Positions 1 to 9,060 of a stretch of DNA of 9,277 nucleotides are shown here, in pieces; the first letter of the stretch is position 1, and every line of letters begins with the position of its first letter. Source of the stretch: Mesorhizobium sp. (lineage in GTDB: Bacteria; Pseudomonadota; Alphaproteobacteria; Rhizobiales; Rhizobiaceae); the NCBI GenBank assembly GCA_019509685.1, contig JAEKLU010000135.1, positions 1 to 9,277 on the forward strand. Direction: 5' to 3'. Under the pieces are notes generated by a model. That model did not search any database, had not been told where the DNA came from, and saw only the letters and a program-made list of their open reading frames with translations. The translations under genes and the position numbers were made by a program.

Positions 1-1084
1 CATTGTTGCGCAGCTGGCGAACATTGCCTGGCCAATTGTGGGCCTGCAGCACGGCGAGCGCGTCATCGCCGATACGGCGTGGCCTGATGCCGGCCTGTCG
101 GGCGATCTGCTTCATGAAATTGTCGACGAGATAGGGAATGTCCTCGCGCCGCTCGGCGAGCCCCGGCACGATGACCGGAACCACCGCCAGACGATGGTAG
201 AGATCCTCGCGGAAGCGGCCGTCGGCGATCATCGCCTCAAGGTTCTGCGAGGTGGACGAGATGATGCGGACGTCGACCTTGACGCGCTTGGTGCCGCCTA
301 CCCGCTCGAACTGCTGCTCGACCAGCACGCGCAGGATCTTGTTCTGCGTCTCGCGCGGCATGTCGGCCACTTCGTCGATGTAGAGGATGCCGCGATGCGC
401 CTCTTCCAACGCGCCGACCTTGCGCTCGGTGCCGTTCGATTCGGTGCCGAACAGCTCGATCTCCATGCGTTCGGGCGTGATGGTGGCCGCGCTCAGCGTG
501 ACGAACGGGCTGCCCTTGCGCGACGATAGCGTGTGGATGGCGCGTGCCGTCAGCTCCTTGCCGGAGCCGGATGGGCCGACGATCATGACGCGGCTGTTGG
601 TCGGCGCGACGCGCTCGATGGTCTGGCGCAACTGGCTCATCGCCGACGACATGCCGATCAGGTCGAAGGTCTCGCCGCTGCGCTGCTTGAGGTCGGAGAC
701 CTCGCGCCGCAGCTTGGAGGTCTCGAGCGCGCGCTCGGCGACCAGGATGAGGCGATCGGCCTTGAACGGCTTTTCGATGAAATCATAGGCGCCGCGGCGG
801 ATGGCCGAGACGGCCGTTTCGATGTTGCCGTGACCGGAGATCATCACCACCGGCATGCTGGGGTGCATGGTCTTGATCTCGTCGAGCAGCGCCAGGCCGT
901 CGAGGCGTGAGCCCTGCAGCCAGATATCGAGGAAAATCAAGCGCGGCGCGCGATCGGCAATCGCCGCCAGCGCGCTGTCGGCATCGTGTGCCGTGCGGGT
1001 TTCGTGACCCTCGTCGCTCAAAATACCGGCGACGAGCTCGCGGATGTCTTCCTCGTCATCGACGATGAGAATGTCAGACGCCAT
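1..1084 (-). CDS. ntrX: NtrX nitrogen/redox response regulator (partial, 3' end beyond window)
   Basis: Response regulator paired with NtrY; controls nitrogen metabolism, respiration/redox and envelope or cell-cycle genes in alphaproteobacteria. Read from an ATG at 1084-1082, 361 codons are visible of about 450 usual. Residues 1-120 are a receiver domain with acidic pocket D9-D10, phosphoacceptor D53, switch S83 and K105. Residues 140-361 are an AAA+ domain with Walker A GPSGSGKE (170-177), Walker B ending in D237-E238, and the late WPGNVRQLRNN motif at the window edge; the Fis-type helix-turn-helix is cut off. The usual GAFTGA loop is absent: after ELFG (210-213) the protein reads TESNGTERKVGALEEA. 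This loss is known for several alphaproteobacterial NtrX proteins and suggests it does not act through sigma-54. The start overlaps the ntrY end by 11 bases and has an AAAGG ribosome site about 7 bases upstream, so translation is probably coupled. Confidence 0.96.
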   Translation of the reverse strand, partial: MASDILIVDDEEDIRELVAGILSDEGHETRTAHDADSALAAIADRAPRLIFLDIWLQGSRLDGLALLDEIKTMHPSMPVVMISGHGNIETAVSAIRRGAYDFIEKPFKADRLILVAERALETSKLRREVSDLKQRSGETFDLIGMSSAMSQLRQTIERVAPTNSRVMIVGPSGSGKELTARAIHTLSSRKGSPFVTLSAATITPERMEIELFGTESNGTERKVGALEEAHRGILYIDEVADMPRETQNKILRVLVEQQFERVGGTKRVKVDVRIISSTSQNLEAMIADGRFREDLYHRLAVVPVIVPGLAERREDIPYLVDNFMKQIARQAGIRPRRIGDDALAVLQAHNWPGNVRQLRNN

Positions 1085-3365
1085 TACCGACCTTTTCAGT
1101 TTCTCGTTCGTGTTCGCTTCGACCTTCACCGCGTGGCGGCGCGGCAATGACCGTCGCCGGCGGCAGGATGATCGAGATCATCGCGCCGCGGCCACCGTGG
1201 AAATCCGACGGCGCGTCATGCAATTCGAGACGGCCGCCATGGTCCTCCACGATCTTCTTGACGATAGCGAGACCGAGCCCTGTGCCCTTCTCGCGTGTCG
1301 TCATATAGGGCTCGAGCAGCCTTTGGCGATTCTCACGCGGCAGGCCCTTGCCGTTGTCGATAACATCGATTCGTATGGCGCCATCTTGGCGCCCGGCTTG
1401 AATCCGGATTGTGCCGTCCGAGCGGTCTTCCGCATCAAGTCCGTCGATCGCCTCGGCGGCGTTCTTGATGATGTTGCCGAAGGCCTGCGCCATCAGGCGG
1501 CTGTCGAACGTGCCCTTGAGCGGCTCGTTGCCGAAATCGCGCTGGAAAGCGATGTCCGAGCGGCTGACTTCAACCAGGAAAGAGGCCTCGCGCAACGATT
1601 CGCGCAGGTCGATGGCTTTCATCTCAGGCTTGGGCATGCGGGCGAAGGCCGAAAATTCGTCGACCATGCGGCCGATATCCTCGACCTGGCGGATGATGGT
1701 GTCGGTGCACTGATCGAAGACCTCGCGGTCCTCGGTGATGACCTTGCCGTAGCGGCGCTTGATGCGCTCGGCGGAGAGCTGGATCGGCGTCAGCGGGTTC
1801 TTGATCTCATGCGCGATACGCCGTGCCACGTCCGCCCAAGCCGACGAGCGTTGCGCCTGGACGAGATCGGTGATGTCGTCGACGGTGACGACATAGGATT
1901 TCTCCTCCGAACCGTCGTCGCCAGCCTCGACGGTGATCTGGACATTGAAGGTCCGCTCAACACCGGTGCGGAAGAAGGTCACCTGCTCGCGATAGACCGG
2001 CTTGCCGGATTGCCGGCCGATTTCGAAGACGCGACCGACATGCGGCAGGATCGTCGACAGGTTTTGGCCGAGCGCGGCGCTGGCCGATATCCCCATCATG
2101 GTTTCGGCGGAGCGGTTGACGATGGTGACGATGCCGAAGGGGTCGACGCCGATGACGCCGGCCGTGACGCCGGCCAGCACCGCCTCGGAGAAACGCCGGC
2201 GCTCGTCGATCAGATCCTTGGCCGAGAGCAGCTCGTTGCGCTGCGATTTCAGCTCCAGGATCATGTTGTTGAAGGTCTCGCCGAGCGAGGCGACGTCGCC
2301 ATCTGAATGACGCACCGCGACGGCAACGTCGAGGTTGCCGGTCGCCACCTCATCGGCGGCGCCGATCAACTGCCGGATCGGCCGCACCAGACGATCGGCG
2401 ACCGCAATGCCGGTCCAGATCGCCGATAGAATAATGATCAGCGTAAGCGACAGATAAGGCAGCGCGAACGCCACTTGCGACGTGCGACGGTTATCCTCGA
2501 GATTGCGGTATTCGTCGGTGTTGGCCCTGACGATCTGGCGCGCCTTGATCACGTCGGGGTCGACCAGGCGGATCGTGTAGAGATAGAGCCCTTCGATCTC
2601 GCGCAGCTTGATGATCGCGCCCATGATGTTGCGCGTCTTCGGCTCGATCAGCACCGGCTTGCCGTCCGCGGCCGTCTCGACCGCGCCCGACGGCGGGTCG
2701 GGCATCTTGAAGTCGGCATCGGTCTGGGCGTTCATCACGAACGAGCCGTCCGACTTGACCAGGGCCGCATGCGCCAGTCCGCGACCGACGGCTTCCTTGT
2801 TCATCAAATCGAGAAAACCGCCCCGGTCGAGGCCCCAGAGCGTGCGCGAAGCGTCGAGATCATAGGCCATCGACAGCGTCGTGCCCTGAAGATTGCGCGC
2901 ATTCTCCTGGACATAGGCGTCAGCGATCGACAACGACGAGTTGACGATCGCCTTGGTGCGGAGCTCGAACCAGCGATCGAGGCCGATATCGAGCGTGATC
3001 GAGGCGATGATCGCCACCATGATCGCCGGAATCGCTGCGACCAGCGCGAACATCGCAACAATGCGCACATGTAGCCGCGAGGCGGCCCTGCCATGCCTGC
3101 GCGCCATGACGATGCGATGGACTTCGCGGGCCACCAGCGCGATCAGGAACAGGACGAACACGGCGTTGGCGGCGATCAGCGCCAAAGTGGTGTCGGCGGT
3201 CGGCGCGATCGGTGTTGCGCCGACCAGAATCGCGAACGAGATCGCGGCCGTGATCATTGCTCCAGCAATCGCGACCACCCCGGGCAGCGCCAGCAGCCGG
3301 CGGCCGTCGCGCGTGCCGGCCTGGCTGAAAAGCGGTTGGGTCAGGATCGGAGCCTCAGCTGCCAT
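1074..3365 (-). CDS. ntrY: NtrY membrane-bound sensor histidine kinase
   Basis: Inner-membrane histidine kinase that phosphorylates NtrX; 763 residues, normal for the family. Hydrophobic segments at about 28-52, 60-83, 99-126 and 299-323 enclose a predicted periplasmic stretch of roughly 170 residues (127-298). A HAMP linker (about 320-375) and a PAS domain (about 390-500) follow. The HisKA motif is [13 protein letters not shown] with phosphorylated H519; the ATPase domain shows N-box NIIKNAAEA (631-639), G1 DNGKG (670-674) and G2 GTGLGL (694-699). In Brucella the NtrY PAS domain binds haem and senses redox; that is family knowledge and not visible here. The C-terminal 25 or so residues are polar and look disordered. 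The start at 3365 is the first ATG after an in-frame upstream TGA; no strong Shine-Dalgarno precedes it. It stands 215 bases after ntrC, with a candidate promoter in the gap, and overlaps ntrX. Confidence 0.97.
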   Translation of the reverse strand: MAAEAPILTQPLFSQAGTRDGRRLLALPGVVAIAGAMITAAISFAILVGATPIAPTADTTLALIAANAVFVLFLIALVAREVHRIVMARRHGRAASRLHVRIVAMFALVAAIPAIMVAIIASITLDIGLDRWFELRTKAIVNSSLSIADAYVQENARNLQGTTLSMAYDLDASRTLWGLDRGGFLDLMNKEAVGRGLAHAALVKSDGSFVMNAQTDADFKMPDPPSGAVETAADGKPVLIEPKTRNIMGAIIKLREIEGLYLYTIRLVDPDVIKARQIVRANTDEYRNLEDNRRTSQVAFALPYLSLTLIIILSAIWTGIAVADRLVRPIRQLIGAADEVATGNLDVAVAVRHSDGDVASLGETFNNMILELKSQRNELLSAKDLIDERRRFSEAVLAGVTAGVIGVDPFGIVTIVNRSAETMMGISASAALGQNLSTILPHVGRVFEIGRQSGKPVYREQVTFFRTGVERTFNVQITVEAGDDGSEEKSYVVTVDDITDLVQAQRSSAWADVARRIAHEIKNPLTPIQLSAERIKRRYGKVITEDREVFDQCTDTIIRQVEDIGRMVDEFSAFARMPKPEMKAIDLRESLREASFLVEVSRSDIAFQRDFGNEPLKGTFDSRLMAQAFGNIIKNAAEAIDGLDAEDRSDGTIRIQAGRQDGAIRIDVIDNGKGLPRENRQRLLEPYMTTREKGTGLGLAIVKKIVEDHGGRLELHDAPSDFHGGRGAMISIILPPATVIAAPPRGEGRSEHERETEKVGNGV

Positions 3366-3580
3366 GTCGCTGTACAGAGTCGGTCATTGGGTCGGATGTA
3401 TGCAACGCATTGTGGCGATTATGCAACAAGTGTGGCCGTGAGGAAAATCTTTCCCCCGATCAATTCACCGACAGGACGAGAAGACGCAAACGGGGTGGAC
3501 ACAAGGTTGACCCGGCGAGGCATCCTAAGCCGTTGTTATATACCATCTTTTCCAACCGCAGCGCATTTGTGCCGCGCGCA
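3366..3580 (-). promoter_or_regulatory. ntrC-ntrY intergenic region with candidate ntrYX promoter
   Basis: This 215-base gap has no convincing gene. Read towards ntrY, the best -10-like hexamer is CATAAT (3423-3418), 53 bases before the ntrY ATG; the -35 side is weak. Two direct TATGCAAC repeats (3399-3406 and 3420-3427) lie exactly 21 bases apart, two helical turns, bracketing the candidate -10 and start point. A CAA-N4-TTG dyad (3403-3412) sits near the predicted start, and a second CAA-N2-TTG lies at 3502-3509. A small GGAAA-ATC-TTTCC inverted repeat is at 3442-3454. No strong intrinsic terminator follows ntrC, so read-through from dusB-ntrBC remains possible. Promoter assignment is inference. 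Confidence 0.35.
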
Positions 3581-5037
<1,457 letters not shown>

Positions 5038-5041
<4 letters not shown>

Positions 5042-6180
5042 TGGCGGTCTCCTTCAGTTTCGTCGCCGAGGCCGGGTGGGTTGGCCTTCCAGGCCGGCAT
5101 CAAGACGCGGAAATTGGTGCCGCGCGGCGTCGAATCGCATTCGATGACGCCGCCGTGCTCGCCAACGATCTTGGCGACCAGCGCCAGGCCGAGGCCCGAG
5201 CCGTTCGGCTTGGTGGTGATGAACGGATCGAACAGGATCGGCAGGATGTCCTCGGAGACGCCGGGACCGTTGTCATGCACGCAAAACTCAAGCGGCAGCG
5301 AGACGCGATCCTGCGTTCCCGGTACCGAAACGCGGATGCCGGGCCGGAAAGCCGTCGACAGGACGATCTCGCCCTGCGGGTCGGCGCCGATCGCCTCGGC
5401 GGCATTCTTGACCAGGTTGAGGAACACCTGGATCAGCTGGTCGCGGTTGGCGAAGACTGGAGGAAGCGATGGATCATATTCCTCCAAGATCTTGATCCGC
5501 TTGGCAAAACCATTCTTGGCGATCGCCTTCACATGATCGAGCACGACATGGATGTTGACGGGATAGCGCTCGATCGGGCGCTCGTCGGAAAACACTTCCA
5601 TGCGATCGACCAGCGAGACGATGCGGTCGGTCTCGTCGGTGATCAGGCGGGTGAGCGCGCGATCCTCGTCGGAGGCGGAGAGCTCGAGGAGCTGGGCGGC
5701 GCCGCGGATGCCGGAAAGCGGGTTCTTGATCTCATGCGCGAGCATGGCGGCAAGGCCGGTGACGGAACGCGCGGCACCGCGATGCGTCATCTGGCGATCG
5801 ATCTTGTCGGCCATCGAGCGTTCCTGGAACATCACCACGACGGAACCCGGAAACTCCGGCACCGGCGCGACGTAGAGATCGACCATCTTCTCGATGCCGA
5901 GGCGCGGCGAGGAGACGTCGACGCGGTATTCGTTGACCGGCGCGCGGCGCTCGCGCACCTGGTCGACCAGCGTCAGCAGCGGGCTGCCGAACGGCACCAG
6001 CTTGGACAGCGTGTTGCGGGCAAGCATGTTCGCGCTGGAGCGGAAGAAATCCTCGGCATCCGCGTTGGCGAAGATGATGAAGCCGTCCAGATCGACCATG
6101 ATCACCGGCCGGCGAATGGTGTTGAGCACGATGTTGGCGGCATCCGCCATATCGTTTGGCTGCGGGACGTTGGCCTTCAT
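5038..6180 (-). CDS. ntrB: NtrB (NRII) nitrogen sensor histidine kinase/phosphatase
   Basis: Cytoplasmic kinase/phosphatase that sets NtrC phosphorylation; in the family its activity is controlled by the PII protein. Length 380 residues. No membrane segment is seen. Residues about 14-125 form a PAS domain ([20 protein letters not shown]). The HisKA motif is [20 protein letters not shown] with H149. The ATPase domain has N-box [11 protein letters not shown] (253-263), G1 DNGPG (303-307), the FDPFITTK motif (317-324) and G2 GSGLGL (327-332). The start ATG overlaps the dusB stop (ATGA) and has GGAG 6 bases upstream; the 3' end overlaps ntrC by 4 bases. The dusB-ntrB-ntrC run is a classical alphaproteobacterial operon, first seen as nifR3-ntrB-ntrC in Rhodobacter and Azospirillum. 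Confidence 0.98.
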
Positions 6181-7205
6181 GCCGCGCTCCGCATTGCAAG
6201 CGTTGCCGCCCCTTGCGAAAATGTTCGACGCAATTCGGCAATGACCTCGGCCGGTTCAAAGGAGGTGAGGATGCGCTTGCGCTTCTCGGCGGGAACATCG
6301 GGCGCGTGTCGGTCGAGATACCAGCCGAGATGCTTGCGCGCCTGGCGCAGGCCGCTCTCGACGCCGTAGAGCGAGAGCATGTCCTCATGGTGAGCTACGA
6401 TGTAGTCGGCGAGCGCTTCCGCAGTTTCAGGGATGCCGCTTGCTGCGGTACCGGCGGCCCGGGCCGCAATGCTGCCTGCAATCCATGGCGCGCCGTAGTG
6501 GGCGCGGCCGATCATCACCGCGTCGGCGCCGGATTGTTCGAGGATGACCGCGGCTTCTTCTGGTGAGCCGACATCGCCATTGGCCACCACGGGGATCGAC
6601 ACCGCTTGCTTGACGCGCGCGATCGCCCGCCAATCGGCTTTCCCCTGGTAGAACTGGCAGCGCGTGCGGCCATGCACCGTCACCATCCTGACGCCCGCCT
6701 GCTCGGCGCGGCGCGCCAGCATCGGTGCGTTGAGCGCGCTTTCATCCCAGCCCAGCCGCATCTTTACCGTTACCGGCACCGAAACAGCGCCGACCACGGC
6801 CTCGATCAGCAACAGCGCATGGTCGAGATCGCGCATCAGCGCCGAACCGGCATAGCCGCCGGTCACCTTCTTGGCCGGGCAGCCCATGTTGATGTCGATG
6901 ATGTCGGCGCCCTCGCCGGCGGCTATACGCGCGCCTTCCGCCATGTGCGCGGCCTCGCGGCCGGCCAATTGGACCATGTGCACAGGCAGGCCGGAATGAC
7001 GAATGCGCAAGTCGCAACCCGCCCTGCCCTTGGCGAGTTCGCCGCTTGCCACCATTTCGGACACGACCAGGCCGGCGCCATGCGCGTGAGCGCGCTGCCG
7101 GAACGGTTCGTCGGTGATCCCCGACATCGGCGCAAGGAAGATACGGTTGCGAATCCGCACACCGCCGACGTCGAGCGGCGACGCCAATTTGGTCAATTCA
7201 GCCAT
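6177..7205 (-). CDS. dusB: tRNA-dihydrouridine synthase DusB (NifR3 family)
   Basis: FMN-dependent flavoenzyme reducing specific uridines in the tRNA D-loop to dihydrouridine with NADPH. From the ATG at 7205 it has 342 residues, usual for the family. Seen in order: the TIM-barrel start [14 protein letters not shown] (23-36), the active-site motif [13 protein letters not shown] with the general-acid C109, [10 protein letters not shown] (145-154), HGRTR (179-183), the NGD (209-211) and [11 protein letters not shown] (231-241) FMN-binding segments, and a helical C-terminal domain ending near the ntrB start. An in-frame ATG at 7268 would add 21 residues unlike the family and would begin inside the promoter dyad, so 7205 is preferred. 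No Shine-Dalgarno lies at the usual distance; GAGG is 21 bases upstream and fits a short leader ORF better. It is the first gene of the dusB-ntrBC unit. The old name nifR3 reflects this linkage and does not imply a direct role in nif control. Confidence 0.96.
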   Translation of the reverse strand: MAELTKLASPLDVGGVRIRNRIFLAPMSGITDEPFRQRAHAHGAGLVVSEMVASGELAKGRAGCDLRIRHSGLPVHMVQLAGREAAHMAEGARIAAGEGADIIDINMGCPAKKVTGGYAGSALMRDLDHALLLIEAVVGAVSVPVTVKMRLGWDESALNAPMLARRAEQAGVRMVTVHGRTRCQFYQGKADWRAIARVKQAVSIPVVANGDVGSPEEAAVILEQSGADAVMIGRAHYGAPWIAGSIAARAAGTAASGIPETAEALADYIVAHHEDMLSLYGVESGLRQARKHLGWYLDRHAPDVPAEKRKRILTSFEPAEVIAELRRTFSQGAATLAMRSAA

Positions 7206-7222
7206 GCACAAAAACCAAGCAT
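7193..7222 (-). other. possible 9-codon leader ORF overlapping the dusB start
   Basis: An ATG at 7222-7220 opens a reading frame coding MLGFCAWLN and stops (TGA, 7195-7193) 13 bases inside dusB, in another frame. A GAGGG sequence (7230-7226) ends 3 bases before its ATG, whereas the dusB ATG has no Shine-Dalgarno at normal spacing. It may be translated and couple to dusB by re-initiation, or the GAGG may simply serve dusB poorly. Very short ORFs arise by chance often, so this is only a candidate. Confidence 0.2.
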
Positions 7223-7345
7223 GTTCCCTCGTTGCACATTCTCTAGACAGAAGTGTTGCATTGTGCAACGCGCAATGACGTCACATTAAGGCGCATTTTG
7301 GAAAATGCTGGCCTTCGGCCATGACCCCGACTAGGACCGATCCGA
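7206..7345. promoter_or_regulatory. divergent dusB / ispDF promoter region with inverted repeats
   Basis: This 140-base divergent gap must hold promoters for both directions. Visible elements are a perfect 6-base dyad GTTGCA-TTG-TGCAAC (7255-7269), a third GTTGCA at 7231-7236, the palindrome TGACGTCA (7276-7283), a 7-base inverted repeat GCATTTT-GG-AAAATGC (7293-7308), and a TGGCC-TTC-GGCCA hairpin (7309-7321). Towards dusB, TTGCAC followed 17 bases later by TAGAGA is a weak -35/-10 candidate overlapping the dyad. Towards ispDF, TTGTGC-N17-CATTAA (7261-7289) is equally weak. ispDF has AGGA 9 bases before its ATG. A promoter somewhere here is near certain; the exact hexamers are not. Confidence 0.55.
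7255..7269. repeat. GTTGCA-N3-TGCAAC perfect inverted repeat (candidate operator)
   Basis: Two perfect 6-base arms, GTTGCA and TGCAAC, are separated by TTG between divergent dusB and ispDF. The spacing does not match the classical NtrC site (TGCACC-N4/5-GGTGCA), so the binder is unknown. The same TGCAAC half-site recurs in the ntrC-ntrY gap. Confidence 0.5.
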
Positions 7346-8575
7346 ATGAGCGAGGCAAGCGAAAAGCAAGCGTCCAGCCCAAGCGGCGGTATAGGGGTGG
7401 TGATCGTCGCCGCCGGCCGCGGCGCGCGCGCCGGACAGGCCGACGGCCCGAAGCAGTACCAGCGCATCGGCGGCCGCGCCGTCATCGCCCATACGCTGGA
7501 TATTTTTCTTGCCCACCCGATGATCGGCACGGTGGTCGTTGCCATCCATGCCGACGACGCCGAGCTCTTCGAGCGCGCGGCTGGTGGACATGGCGGGCGC
7601 CTCGTCACGGTGATCGGCGGCTCCTCGCGGCAGGCCTCGGTGCGGCTCGGGCTGCTGGCGCTCAAGGACCATGCGCCCGGAAAGGTGCTGGTTCATGACG
7701 CCGTACGGCCCTTCGTCGATGCCGCGATCATCGACCGCACCATCGAGGCGATCGACGATCGCCAGGGTGCGTTGCCCTGCCTTCCCGTCGCCGACACGCT
7801 GAAGCGCGAATCCGCTGCCGGCATGATCGAGGAAACCGTGTCGAGGGCTGGCCTGCACGCCGCGCAGACGCCGCAGGGCTTTCCCTATGGCTCGCTGCTT
7901 GCGGCGCATGAGAAGGCGCATACTCTCGGCAAGGAGGATTTTACCGACGACGCGGCCATTGCAGAATGGGCGCAGATCCCGGTCAAGATCGTTCCGGGAT
8001 CGCCGGACAATGTCAAACTCACCTGGGCAAGGGATATCGCATTGGCCGACCAACGGCTCTCCAGCGCTCTGGCGCGCTTTCCCGATATCCGCACCGGCAA
8101 TGGCTACGATGTCCATGCCTTCGAGCCGGGCGACCATGTCACATTGTGCGGCGTCGCTATCCCCTATGATCGCAAGCTCTCCGGCCATTCGGATGCCGAT
8201 GTCGGCTTGCACGCGTTGACCGACGCGTTGCTCGCCACATGCGGCGAAGGCGATATCGGCACGCATTTCCCGCCATCTGATCCGCAATGGAAGGGCGCGG
8301 CCTCGAAGATCTTTGTCGAGCACGCGGCAAAACTGGTGCGCGAGCGCGGCGGGCGCATTGCGAACGCCGACATCACGCTGATTTGCGAGGCGCCGCGCGT
8401 CGCGCCGCATCGCGCGGCGATGACACAGGCGCTTGTCGCCATGCTCGGCATTGCGCCGGAGCGCATTTCGATCAAGGCGACGACCAACGAAAAGCTCGGC
8501 TTTGTCGGGCGCGGCGAAGGCATAGCGGCGATCGCCACCGCAAGCGTCGTCTATCCGGGAGATGTGCCGGCATGA
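7346..8575 (+). CDS. ispDF: bifunctional IspD/IspF isoprenoid biosynthesis enzyme
   Basis: Catalyses two non-consecutive steps of the MEP pathway in the cytoplasm: MEP cytidylyltransferase (IspD) and 2-C-methyl-D-erythritol 2,4-cyclodiphosphate synthase (IspF). Length 409 residues, usual for the fusion. The N-terminal IspD part (about 15-240) has the CTP-binding motif [18 protein letters not shown] (21-38) and HDAVRPFVD (117-125). The C-terminal IspF part begins at about 248 with [11 protein letters not shown], giving metal ligands D255 and H257, then [11 protein letters not shown] with H289, and TTNEKLGF (379-386). The fusion is known in several alpha- and epsilonproteobacteria including Mesorhizobium; the intermediate enzyme IspE is encoded elsewhere. 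The ATG is 9 bases after a weak AGGA. The 3' end overlaps cinA by 4 bases, so the two are probably cotranscribed. Confidence 0.98.
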   Translation: MSEASEKQASSPSGGIGVVIVAAGRGARAGQADGPKQYQRIGGRAVIAHTLDIFLAHPMIGTVVVAIHADDAELFERAAGGHGGRLVTVIGGSSRQASVRLGLLALKDHAPGKVLVHDAVRPFVDAAIIDRTIEAIDDRQGALPCLPVADTLKRESAAGMIEETVSRAGLHAAQTPQGFPYGSLLAAHEKAHTLGKEDFTDDAAIAEWAQIPVKIVPGSPDNVKLTWARDIALADQRLSSALARFPDIRTGNGYDVHAFEPGDHVTLCGVAIPYDRKLSGHSDADVGLHALTDALLATCGEGDIGTHFPPSDPQWKGAASKIFVEHAAKLVRERGGRIANADITLICEAPRVAPHRAAMTQALVAMLGIAPERISIKATTNEKLGFVGRGEGIAAIATASVVYPGDVPA

Positions 8576-9060
8576 GCAATGCAGAATTAGCCAACGCCCT
8601 GCTCCAGGCGTGCCAGCAGCGCGACATCATGCTGGCGACGGCCGAAAGCTGCACCGGCGGCCTGATCATCGCCGCGCTGACCGATATCGCCGGCTCTTCG
8701 GCCGTGGTCGATCGCGGCTTCATCACCTATTCCAACGAAGCCAAGATGGAGATGCTGGGCGTTTCCGCCGCAACGCTCGACGCGCATGGCGCGGTCTCGC
8801 GCGAGACGGTGCTGGAAATGGCTGCCGGCGCGCTGGCGCATTCGCGAGCCAGCCTGTCGCTTGCCGTCACCGGTATTGCCGGTCCGAGCGGCGGCTCGGC
8901 GGAAAAGCCGGTCGGCCTGGTCTGGTTCGGTATCGCGCTTGCCGGTCAGCCGGTCGTCGCCGAGCAACAGCTTTTCGGCCAAAAGGGCCGCGAATTCATC
9001 CGCCACGAGACGGTGCGGCGCGCGCTGCAGCTTGGCCTACATGCCCTTGGCAAGGACTAA
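8572..9060 (+). CDS. cinA: CinA-family C-terminal-domain protein, nicotinamide-nucleotide amidohydrolase (PncC type)
   Basis: Predicted NMN deamidase of pyridine-nucleotide salvage, converting nicotinamide mononucleotide to nicotinate mononucleotide. Length 162 residues, matching stand-alone PncC/YgaD proteins (about 160) and not full CinA (about 400), which carries an extra N-terminal MoaB-like domain. Nothing of that domain lies upstream, where ispDF is complete, so this is the normal short form. Key motifs are TAESCTGGL with nucleophile S26, FITYSNEAK with Y53 and K58, and TGIAGPSGG (100-108). The ATG overlaps the ispDF stop (ATGA) with GGGAG 10 bases upstream. The gene may be named cinA or pncC; the competence link of the name is historical. 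The TAA stop lies within the first arm of the downstream repeat. Confidence 0.95.
   Translation: MSNAELANALLQACQQRDIMLATAESCTGGLIIAALTDIAGSSAVVDRGFITYSNEAKMEMLGVSAATLDAHGAVSRETVLEMAAGALAHSRASLSLAVTGIAGPSGGSAEKPVGLVWFGIALAGQPVVAEQQLFGQKGREFIRHETVRRALQLGLHALGKD

Noticed and set aside
1044..2306. Long plus-strand open frame of 420 codons opposite ntrY, and similar long frames opposite ntrC, ntrB and IspDF.
   Set aside because: High GC leaves few stops in the antisense frame. The sense proteins have complete motifs and the antisense ones have none.
3422..3437. Possible sigma-54 (-24/-12) promoter for ntrY: GGCCAC...TTGCA on the minus strand.
   Set aside because: There are 11 bases between the GG and GC elements where sigma-54 promoters need 10, and the -24 box does not match TGGCAC. 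The spacing rule is strict.
7206..7268. N-terminally extended DusB starting from an in-frame ATG at 7268.
   Set aside because: The 21 extra residues do not look like the family, the start would lie inside the promoter dyad, and the 7205 start gives a normal length.
7276..7283. TGACGTCA palindrome resembling a eukaryotic CRE site.
   Set aside because: No bacterial regulator of this context is known to me for it, and an 8-base palindrome alone is weak; it is noted only within the promoter region.
7321..7698. Arginine-rich 125-codon plus-strand reading frame opening at an ATG just before ispDF.
   Set aside because: It is in a different frame over the clear IspD sequence, is of low-complexity Arg/Pro-rich composition, and has no recognisable domain.
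8572..9060. CinA truncated by loss of its N-terminal MoaB-like domain.
   Set aside because: Stand-alone amidohydrolase forms of about 160 residues are common, and the overlap with ispDF shows a proper start.
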